This document shows, piece by piece, positions 25,402 to 32,057 of a stretch of DNA of 64,000 nucleotides (positions are counted from its first letter, which is position 1; every line of letters begins with the position of its first letter). The DNA lies in contig CAVKYE010000001.1 in assembly GCA_963660615.1 (NCBI GenBank), forward strand, positions 62,001-126,000. The letters run 5' to 3'. The position numbers and the translations under genes are program-made. This DNA is from Coprosoma sp963660615 (GTDB taxonomy: Bacteria; Bacillota_I; Bacilli_A; RF39; UBA660). Under the pieces are notes generated by a model. That model was not told where the DNA came from, ran no database searches, and worked only from the letters and a program-made list of their open reading frames with translations.

Positions 25402-26253
25402 CTACGCTCCAACTAATTCAGACTCTAGTAATTCAATTACTTGTTTTATAGCATTAATTGTATCTTCAAATTCTACATTTTTTGCATAAGTAAGTTTCTT
25501 ACTATAATTATTAAATAATTCTTTTAATACAACACTATCTTTTATAATTTCAAATATATCATTTAAATATTCTATATTAAAATTCGTATTTCTATGTTTA
25601 AATGTTCTTTTTATTGCTTTAATAAGTATATTCTTATCTATTTTATCTATATGATTATTTACTATTACATACATATCGTAAAAGTCCTTTGCTCTTGTAG
25701 TAGTTATATTTTTACTAATAATACTTTCAAATTTTTCAGCAATTATAGTTTCAATTGTATATGCCATAATATTAATAGTTTTATCTTCAAAAATAGAATT
25801 ATATTTATACTTTATTTCTCTTGGTGTAATTATATCTCCTGTTGTTACTTCTATAAAGAAATGTGTTTTTAATTTATCAAATTCTCCATAAACATTTATT
25901 CTATATCCACCGTATTCATCTTCTAATCTAATGTCCTTAATATTTTCGATTTTAAAAATAAAACTATCATTTATATCAATTGATAATATTTCTTCAAAAA
26001 TATTTCTAATAGATTCTTCATTTAGTGAAATGCTTTTTAAGGTAGCGTCTATATCTTTTGTAGTTCTCATATCACTTCCAATAATTGAAGAAAGTAATAC
26101 TCCACCTTTTAGAATAATGTTATCTTTATACTTACTTTTTTCTAATCTCATTAATACATGTTCAAAGAAAAACATTTGATGAAGATGTAGTGATACATCA
26201 TTACTTTTTTTAGCACGATTTTTAATAAGTGCATTAATTTTATCACTATTCAT
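25402..26253 (-). CDS. AbiEii-type nucleotidyltransferase toxin
   Basis: 283 aa. The nucleotidyltransferase motif is clear: LKGGVLLSSIIGS (Gly 50-51) and MRTTKDIDATL (about 62-72), with D67 and D69 as metal ligands. AbiEii-family toxins of type IV toxin-antitoxin systems transfer nucleotides to cellular RNA and abort phage infection. The start overlaps the stop of the AbiEi gene by one base, the usual coupled order. In element A it may protect the host from phage and select against loss of the element. Confidence 0.88.
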   Translation of the reverse strand: MNSDKINALIKNRAKKSNDVSLHLHQMFFFEHVLMRLEKSKYKDNIILKGGVLLSSIIGSDMRTTKDIDATLKSISLNEESIRNIFEEILSIDINDSFIFKIENIKDIRLEDEYGGYRINVYGEFDKLKTHFFIEVTTGDIITPREIKYKYNSIFEDKTINIMAYTIETIIAEKFESIISKNITTTRAKDFYDMYVIVNNHIDKIDKNILIKAIKRTFKHRNTNFNIEYLNDIFEIIKDSVVLKELFNNYSKKLTYAKNVEFEDTINAIKQVIELLESELVGA

Positions 26254-26846
26254 TATAAAATCACCTGCATAATTTCTGCCACTTCTTTTTCAATGTTTAA
26301 TTTTTTTGAATATTTAGCAAGTTTTAACATATCCTTTTCTTTTCTTTCAGCATACCATTTTAAAGCTTTAGTATAGATTTCTTTATCCATGTGATTTTTG
26401 TCTTTAATAATATCACAAATAGTCCTTTCAACGTCATAACATTTAATATCCATACCAAATGGAGATTTAATGGTTTCCATTCCTAAGTTCAAAAGATTAT
26501 TATCAACATAATGAAGTGATACAACATCTATATTTTGTAATGGTCCACCATAACCACGAGGTACAGTGATATCAAAATACAGTGGTGTTCTATCTGATAA
26601 TTCATGTAAGAATAAAGATGTAGTATAAGAAAATACAGCATTTTTGCTTTTAGAAATAATCTTATAATAATCATCATTAATCACATCAGGTAATGAATAA
26701 TATCCGGTCGATACTCTTTCTAGTAATCCACCATCAACTAACCTTTTTAATGCCATTTTATTTAGTTTATTATCTACTACTTCTTTTGTAGTAATATATC
26801 CATCATTTTTTTTCACTAATTGCAAAATTTTTTCTAAATCACTCAT
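26253..26846 (-). CDS. AbiEi-type antitoxin/regulator
   Basis: 197 aa from MSDLEKILQL (GAGGTG six bases upstream). N-terminal winged-helix start (GYITTKEVVDNKLNKMALKRLVDGGLLERVSTGYYSLP) and a C-terminal domain with DIKCYDVERTICDIIKDK, both typical of AbiEi/COG5340 antitoxins. It represses its own operon and neutralises the downstream toxin without direct contact. Direct repeats at 26863-26887 are the likely operator. Confidence 0.88.
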   Translation of the reverse strand: MSDLEKILQLVKKNDGYITTKEVVDNKLNKMALKRLVDGGLLERVSTGYYSLPDVINDDYYKIISKSKNAVFSYTTSLFLHELSDRTPLYFDITVPRGYGGPLQNIDVVSLHYVDNNLLNLGMETIKSPFGMDIKCYDVERTICDIIKDKNHMDKEIYTKALKWYAERKEKDMLKLAKYSKKLNIEKEVAEIMQVIL

Positions 26847-26862
26847 GTGCAACACCTCTTGT

Positions 26863-26887
26863 GTTAATTATACAACAGTTAATTATA
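26863..26887 (-). promoter_or_regulatory. abiE promoter with direct-repeat operator
   Basis: Minus strand carries TATAATTAAC twice, 15 bases apart start to start (26878-26887 and 26863-26872). The proximal TATAAT is a good -10 box for the abiE operon; the -35 region is weak. Two repeats around a -10 fit autorepression by AbiEi. Confidence 0.5.
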
Positions 26888-27029
26888 AAAGAGAATAGTC
26901 TTTGTTACTTTTTTAATTATTTTTTTAATATTTTAATTGCAAAAGTAACATATTTTATACAAAGTAGTATAATTCTATAAACTAATTTTTTATTTACTGG
27001 GGTGTACTTAGATATTTCATAACTTTTAA

Positions 27030-27203
27030 TTATATAATTTTAATATTCTCTTCACTATACAATTTATTGTATCTACACAACAGTTCATAATTAATTCTAC
27101 CAACAACAAACGATGTAGAACAAACATCAATCTTGGCACTATATTTTATACTATTTGCAAGGGTTTCTGCAAATTCAAAAGTGTTCCTGTATTTACTCCA
27201 AGA
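27030..27203 (-). other. Cut-off reading frame: alternative C-terminal tail of recombinase A
   Basis: 57 codons and a stop, open from the left att junction inward, beginning SWSKYRNTFEFAETL and ending in YSEENIKII. In the integrated element it has no start codon. When the element is joined as a circle at the AA crossover, recombinase A runs into it in frame at codon 565, giving a predicted 622-aa protein. A 57-codon stop-free run in DNA this AT-rich is unlikely by chance. Confidence 0.65.
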
Positions 27204-27205
27204 TT
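27178..27205. other. att junction of element A, host 5' side
   Basis: Half-site 27178-27203 starting AAAGTGTTCCTGTATTTAC, then TT crossover bases 27204-27205 and PBP sequence for ENSC. It is the inverted partner of the half-site at 23202-23227. Confidence 0.88.
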
Positions 27206-27370
27206 ACAAGAATTTTCTACAACTTCTAGAAATGTTTCGTGACCATGTCCTCCATGTTTCCAGCAGTGTAAGGTTGCATTTTCTACTTTTATACTACCTG
27301 AATCATTGTAGGTATCTTTATTTAAATCAACTTTTCCTTCTTCTAAAGCTGCTGCAAGTGTAATTATTTT
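27204..27370 (-). pseudogene. Class B PBP, middle fragment between the two elements
   Basis: 55 codons from the Lys of STFK to the Cys of SCN: KIITLAAALEEGKVDLNKD, then NATLHCWKHGGHGH and ETFLEVVENSC. This is transpeptidase-domain sequence lying exactly between the two active-site motifs, and 55 residues is a normal SxxK-SxN distance. The piece has no start or stop of its own and is flanked by att junctions of elements A and B. It proves that the PBP gene was hit twice. Confidence 0.93.
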
Positions 27371-27395
27371 GAAAGTAACCCCCGAAAACGATACC
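27369..27395. other. att junction of element B, host 3' side
   Basis: TT crossover bases 27369-27370 followed inward by a half-site whose minus strand begins GGTATCGTTTTCGGGGGTTAC. PBP sequence for KIITLAAA starts at the crossover. Confidence 0.85.
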
Positions 27396-27442
27396 TGAAT
27401 AAAACAAAAAAAGACTAGATTACCATATAAATATATGATAAC

Positions 27443-29173
27443 CTAAGGGGTGTCGTAACTTAAATATACATTTATTTTAAAACTATTTCTTTGAAAATCA
27501 GATCTTCCTAGATCTAATGTTTCAATATCTTTACTAAATATAGGTAGTGATTTATCATCATCTATATGTCTAGCACCTTTTCCAGTAGGAACTTTCTTTT
27601 TCAATAAATTCAGATAAATTTTTAGCATTAATTTATGTCTATCATTGTCCTCCTTATAGACTATAATTTCCTCCAAAAACTTATCTACAAATTCACTAAC
27701 ATTATTTTTAAAGGAGGCTTGTTTTTTGATAGCATCTTCAATTACCTTAATATTACCAAAACTATCAGACATAATCTTTCTTTCTTGCTTTATTTTCTCA
27801 ACCCTTATATTTAAAGCTGATATATCTTCATTATATCTATCATTTCTTTCTTTAAATTCAAGGTTATTAATGCTACCATCAATATTTAATTCTAATAACT
27901 TTTCTTTTTTTGTTTCAATAGTTTTAATTTCATTTTTTAATTTTGAAATTTCAAGTTGATAATTGTTATCTATTTTTAAATTAGAATAATAATCTAACAT
28001 TTCTTTTATAATTTCATTTTTATTATTAAATACTTGACCCATTAAACTCACAAAAATATTATTCAAATCCATTTCTGCAATTATTGGACTTTCACAAGCA
28101 TCTAGTCTATATTTTACATAATTACCACAAGCCCATCTAGGCTTTGTTTGTTTTCTTTTACTTGACATTCTCTGATAAGAAACATTGTGTTCGCCGCAAA
28201 ATATTTTTGTAGTATAACAATATTTTCTTTCGGCTCTTTTGGCATTACCATTACTTACTTTCATTAGTGTACTTCTGCTATCTAATATCTCATTTGCACG
28301 ATTCCATAATTCTTCACTAACTATGGCTGGTACTTTTTCATCTTTATATATTACTTGCTGTTCTATTGGTATATAAACTCTCTTTTTCGTTCTATAATCG
28401 ATAATTTCAGTAGTATGTCCACGGTAAAAACCTTTATATTTAGGATTCTGCACGATTCTTTTTAATGTATCCTTATCATAAATATTTCCTTTATAATTAT
28501 TTATACCTTGTCTGTGTAATTCCATTGCTAATTTATAAAAGCCATATTTACCAGTAGCATATAATTCAAAAATTTTTCTTATTTTTTTTGCTTCTTCTTC
28601 TACAATTACTAATTTAGCATCGTCTTTTTTATAACCAGTAATTGTATTAGAACCTAAAACTCTACCTTTTTTTATTGCTTCTTTATGTCCCCATTTAACA
28701 CGAGAAGAAAGTCTTTTAACTTCTTCTTGAGCAACACTTCCCATCATATTAAGTATAAACTCTGAGTTAGGATCATAAGTATTTATTCCATTTGATTGAA
28801 AATATACACCAACATCATTAGCAAGTAATTCTTGCGTATATTTGATACTATCAGATAAATTTCTAGAAAATCTAGAAACTTCTTTTGTAACTATTAAATC
28901 AAAATAACCAGATTTAGCATCATCAATCATTTGTAAAAATTTTTTTCTTCTTTTAACAGTACTACCACTAATACCTTCATCTATGTAACCATTAACATAA
29001 GTCCAATTTTTATTTGACTTTATAAAATTTTCAAAGAAAGATATTTGGTTATCTAAAGAGTTTAATTGTTCATCACTTTCGGTAGAAACACGAGCATAAA
29101 AAGTAACTCTTAAAGGTAAATCAGAAATACTTTTTCCTTTTAAGATTTCTTCTCTGACTTTATAGAATCTCAT
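27443..29173 (-). CDS. Large serine recombinase of element B
   Basis: 576 aa. Catalytic S30 in FYARVSTESDEQLNSLDNQ, resolvase domain to about 150, recombinase domain, zinc-ribbon region (FCGEHNVSYQ, then WACGNYVKYRLDACESP), a coiled coil around 400-480, and a short C-terminus ending VYLSYDTP. It is related over its length to the recombinase of element A but stops 73 bases inside the element end, so its frame does not cross the att site. AAGGAGG lies before the ATG at 29173. Confidence 0.93.
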   Translation of the reverse strand: MRFYKVREEILKGKSISDLPLRVTFYARVSTESDEQLNSLDNQISFFENFIKSNKNWTYVNGYIDEGISGSTVKRRKKFLQMIDDAKSGYFDLIVTKEVSRFSRNLSDSIKYTQELLANDVGVYFQSNGINTYDPNSEFILNMMGSVAQEEVKRLSSRVKWGHKEAIKKGRVLGSNTITGYKKDDAKLVIVEEEAKKIRKIFELYATGKYGFYKLAMELHRQGINNYKGNIYDKDTLKRIVQNPKYKGFYRGHTTEIIDYRTKKRVYIPIEQQVIYKDEKVPAIVSEELWNRANEILDSRSTLMKVSNGNAKRAERKYCYTTKIFCGEHNVSYQRMSSKRKQTKPRWACGNYVKYRLDACESPIIAEMDLNNIFVSLMGQVFNNKNEIIKEMLDYYSNLKIDNNYQLEISKLKNEIKTIETKKEKLLELNIDGSINNLEFKERNDRYNEDISALNIRVEKIKQERKIMSDSFGNIKVIEDAIKKQASFKNNVSEFVDKFLEEIIVYKEDNDRHKLMLKIYLNLLKKKVPTGKGARHIDDDKSLPIFSKDIETLDLGRSDFQRNSFKINVYLSYDTP

Positions 29174-29184
29174 AATCTACCTCC

Positions 29185-29343
29185 TTAACAACTTTTTACC
29201 TCTTTACTACAACGATTAATTTTCTCATAAATAATTTTACAAACTTCATCATATTGCCTTTCAGTAATTACCCCTTGATCATATAATTTTTTATTTATTA
29301 TTAGTTCATATTCAAGGATAGTTATTCTTTGAGTTTTATACAA
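29185..29343 (-). CDS. Small recombinase-companion protein (52 aa), TTG start
   Basis: Uses TTG at 29341-29343 with a strong GGAGGTG seven bases upstream; an in-frame stop directly precedes it. Sequence LEYELIINKKLYDQGVITER is shared with the 81-aa companion in element A. It ends 11 bases before the recombinase start and its tail region contains that gene's Shine-Dalgarno sequence. A directionality factor is a reasonable hypothesis from the conserved pairing. Confidence 0.6.
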   Translation of the reverse strand: MYKTQRITILEYELIINKKLYDQGVITERQYDEVCKIIYEKINRCSKEVKSC

Positions 29344-29345
29344 TT

Positions 29346-29370
29346 AAAAACACCTCCACTAATGGAAGTG
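29346..29370 (-). terminator. Hairpin with T run that includes the companion gene's ribosome binding site
   Basis: Minus strand CACTTCCA-TTAG-TGGAGGTG followed by TTTTT. It can end transcription from the Fic gene. Because GGAGGTG is the 3' arm, folding would also hide the ribosome binding site of the 52-aa companion. Confidence 0.55.
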
Positions 29371-29431
29371 TATTTTATAAATTGTTTTATTATTACCTTT
29401 TTGACATAATTAGAATTTTTAATTATTTGCA

Positions 29432-30181
29432 TTACTTACTATTTAAATCAAAATTTAACATTTCATTTGCAATATTTTTATATAAATCCTGTTCATGCTT
29501 AAGTGTATCAATTAAAAACATTTTATCATACTTATAATTTTTTAATCCTCTCATATAAAATGGTTTATCACTATCAAGTACAATAAAGGGAATTATATTG
29601 TTTTTTAAGCATTCTTTGAACATAATTATTCTGCCAACTCGACCATTTCCATCACCAAATGGATGAATGCATTCAAATTTATAGTGAAAATCAATGATAT
29701 CTTCGATTGTAATATTTTTTAAATTGTTATACCATTTTAAAAGTTCTTTTATTTCTTTTTCTACATTTTCAGGTGCGGTTGTATCTATTACGTTTATAAG
29801 TCCAATCTTATTGGGAACTATCTTAAATCCCCCAACATTATATCTAGGATTTTCTTCATCCGTTGTGTTTCTTTTTAATATTTGATTCATTTTTATTATC
29901 ATTTTTTCATTTAATGGTTCATCAATTATATCAAGGCAATAATCAAATAATCTAAAATGATTTTTCATTTCAGTTAAATCATCCAATTTTATTGCATCAT
30001 CAGTTTTTGGAATAAATGAATCTGTTTCAAATATATCTTCTGTTTCATCCTCAGTTAATTTTCCACCTTCAATTTTATTAGAATTATAGGCGAAATTTAC
30101 TTGTGAGTAATGATATATATTTCCTTTAAATTTTGATTTTTTTTGTTCTAGTAATTCTATTTTTAATTTTTTAATATCCAT
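29432..30181 (-). CDS. Fic-domain AMP-transferase-like protein
   Basis: 249 aa. The full Fic motif HPFGDGNGRVGR is at residues 173-184 with catalytic H173, so the active site looks intact. An N-terminal SNKIEG (34-39) fits the class II inhibitory motif [ST]xxxE[GN], meaning activity is normally held off by its own alpha-helix. Fic enzymes modify target proteins, usually with AMP, and can act as toxins. In element B it may act in stabilisation or defence; the target is unknown. Confidence 0.88.
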   Translation of the reverse strand: MDIKKLKIELLEQKKSKFKGNIYHYSQVNFAYNSNKIEGGKLTEDETEDIFETDSFIPKTDDAIKLDDLTEMKNHFRLFDYCLDIIDEPLNEKMIIKMNQILKRNTTDEENPRYNVGGFKIVPNKIGLINVIDTTAPENVEKEIKELLKWYNNLKNITIEDIIDFHYKFECIHPFGDGNGRVGRIIMFKECLKNNIIPFIVLDSDKPFYMRGLKNYKYDKMFLIDTLKHEQDLYKNIANEMLNFDLNSK

Positions 30182-30233
30182 TTAAATTATCCTTTCTATT
30201 ATGTATAAGTAGTTTAATAAAATATATTTATAC

Positions 30234-30812
30234 TTATTTATTTATGTAGCCACATTCAACAATATCATATTTTTTATCACTTAAGTATTTTTTGTCTTTT
30301 AAAATAAATTCATCGGTAAGTTCCATATCTTCGCAAGTCATTGCCAAATTATTTTCATAAATAACATCGTGCTTATTATAAAATTCAATATCAAACATTG
30401 ACCTACTTTCTAAAAATTCTAAAACATTTTTATAATTTTCTAGATTGAGATAACACTGTGGAGGCGAAAAATCATTTTTTATTTCTTTTAGTTCTTCTAT
30501 TTTTACAGGTTTTTTAAACAATTGAAAACTCTCTATAGGAATAGCAAATTTTTCTCCATCCTCAAGACATTTAATAATTCTCGCGTATACGTCTGAATTT
30601 TTGTCATAATTTGAAACAATTTCATCCATATGTAATGCTTTACCTAATTCCATAATACCAATAACTTTTTTTACGGGTGAACTCAAGTATAAATAAGCAG
30701 TAGTTGGTTCATCACAAAATCTTTTTCGATATTCATATTTTTTTATATCATATAAAATAGTTCTAAAGAACTCTGGACGGAAACTTAAAAAAATTTTTCT
30801 TTTTTCTTTCAT
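30234..30812 (-). CDS. ASCH/PUA-like protein (192 aa)
   Basis: The N-terminus KIFLSFRPEFFRTILYDIKKYEYRKRF followed by TAYLYLSSPVKKVIGIMELG has the strand-helix-RKR-strand pattern of ASCH/PUA-like RNA- or nucleotide-binding domains. The C-terminal half is acidic and unassigned. It is the first gene of element B, upstream of fic, with its own Shine-Dalgarno sequence. Such domains often sit in toxin-antitoxin or defence loci. Family assignment is moderate. Confidence 0.6.
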   Translation of the reverse strand: MKEKRKIFLSFRPEFFRTILYDIKKYEYRKRFCDEPTTAYLYLSSPVKKVIGIMELGKALHMDEIVSNYDKNSDVYARIIKCLEDGEKFAIPIESFQLFKKPVKIEELKEIKNDFSPPQCYLNLENYKNVLEFLESRSMFDIEFYNKHDVIYENNLAMTCEDMELTDEFILKDKKYLSDKKYDIVECGYINK

Positions 30813-30893
30813 AAGGTTAATTCTCCTTTCATAGTTATTATAACATATAATTTAGTACTTTTTTAATATTAAAAAACGTTTAAGTATTACTAA

Positions 30894-31814
30894 TTAGATA
30901 TCTCTTTCGGGTGGTACAATATTAAATGTACTACCAGGTTCATAAGTTGCCCAAATTGGCAAATTTCGATTGATTTCTTCGGTTGTGTATTTTTTGTAAT
31001 TGTTAGGTGAAAAGTTAGGTCTTGCACTCATGCCGAGTATTTCACCACTATTAGGATCCATAACAAGGGCAATGGCTCTATCTGGATTGTATTTTGTAAC
31101 TGCATTGTCTAATACTCTTTCTATTGAGGTTTGAATCTCGTTATTAATGGTTAAAGTAACATTCATACCATTTTGTGGTTTTTCATATACTTCAGATAGT
31201 TTTAAACGGTTTCCTTTGGCATCACTAAAATATTTAATAGCGCCATCTTGACCAGTCAAATACTTATCATACATCAGTTCAAGTCCACTAAGACCTTGAT
31301 TGTCAATACCAACATACCCTAATGTGTGTGACATATATGTATCAAAAGGATAGTACCTTTGTGATTCTTTGACGAGGTAAACTCCGTCTAGTTTTAAATT
31401 TCTAATTTTGTCGGCCACTTCATAGGAAAGTCTTCTTCCTTCGGGATGGACTCTTTCGATTGATGTTTTTTTATTTACATGTTTATACATGGCATCATAT
31501 GAAACATTAAGGATATTCGCGAGACTTTTGGCTACTTTTTTTTTATCTTTTACTTGGTTTGGAATTATTACTAAAGAGGTTGTTGTAATATTATCTGCTA
31601 GAACGGTTCCATTTCTATCATATATTACTCCTCTATCTGCTTTAACTGGGAGGTTTCTACTCCAAAGACTTTCTGCGAAATTATTGAGTTTTTTATAGTC
31701 AATAACTTGAATATAAAATACTTTACAAATAATTAAAATAAAACTAAAAACTATTATAGCAAATACTATTTTCATTCTTTTATGAATATTTTTAAAAAAC
31801 ATAAGCTTCACCAA
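30894..31814 (-). pseudogene. Class B PBP, N-terminal fragment
   Basis: Short cytoplasmic start, one membrane helix (about residues 14-34), the dimerisation domain with ADRGVIYDRNGTVLA and GLSGLELMYD, and the first part of the transpeptidase domain up to YEPGSTF. The frame then reads NIVPPERDI-stop from element B, so the catalytic Lys of SxxK and all later parts are lost. The truncated product would keep the membrane anchor but no activity. It could interfere with division partners if made. Confidence 0.93.
30897..30923. other. att junction of element B, host 5' side
   Basis: Half-site GATATCTCTTTCGGGTGGTAC and four more bases (30897-30921), then TT crossover bases 30922-30923 and PBP sequence for GSTF. 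It is the inverted partner of the half-site at 27371-27395. Confidence 0.85.
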
Positions 31815-32018
31815 TAAATAATATGTGGCCCTACTATTAAAAATGATAAATTTATTAATTATGTCTTAACCAATTTAAAAACAAAAATTTAATAATCTTT
31901 GTTTAATTACACGCTTTTTCAATACTGTTAAAATTGTATTTATTTATCATTATATATTACAATTAATTCAAATGTTTTTTACTTTTATTTTTGTAAGGTG
32001 TTATGACTTGTCATACAA

Positions 32019-32053
32019 AAAACCTATAGGATTTTTACCTGCCCTATAGGTTT
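32019..32053 (-). terminator. Terminator after the VPKTG surface protein
   Basis: AAACCTATAGG, loop, CCTATAGGTTTTTT on the minus strand: an eleven-pair stem with a T run, directly past the stop of the surface protein. The stretch from here to the PBP start (about 200 bases) is AT-rich and holds no other clear feature. Confidence 0.85.
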
Positions 32054-32057
32054 ATTT

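Larger units (their letters stand above)
23201..27205. mobile_element. Element A: serine-recombinase element in the SxN codon of pbp
   Basis: About 4.0 kb bounded by TT dinucleotides (AA on the coding strand) at 23200-23201 and 27204-27205. Inside each end is a 26-base half-site (23202-23227 and 27178-27203) that matches the other in inverted orientation at 21 of 26 positions. Deleting the element rejoins PBP codons for ENSC and NPGF exactly. Contents: large serine recombinase, a small companion protein, and an AbiE-type toxin-antitoxin pair. Confidence 0.92.
27370..30922. mobile_element. Element B: serine-recombinase element in the SxxK codon of pbp
   Basis: About 3.55 kb bounded by TT (AA on the coding strand) at 27369-27370 and 30922-30923. 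Half-sites 27371-27395 and 30897-30921 match in inverted orientation at 17 of 25 positions. Removing it rebuilds GSTF-K-IITLAAA in frame, with the crossover AA lying in the catalytic Lys codon AAA. Contents: large serine recombinase, 52-aa companion, Fic protein, ASCH-like protein. Confidence 0.92.

Noticed and set aside
27133..27363. Plus-strand 76-codon protein
   Set aside because: It is the antisense of the PBP middle fragment and the element A half-site.
23201..30922. A single 7.7 kb element in pbp
   Set aside because: The PBP middle fragment at 27206-27370 lies between two separate pairs of att half-sites, so there are two independent elements.
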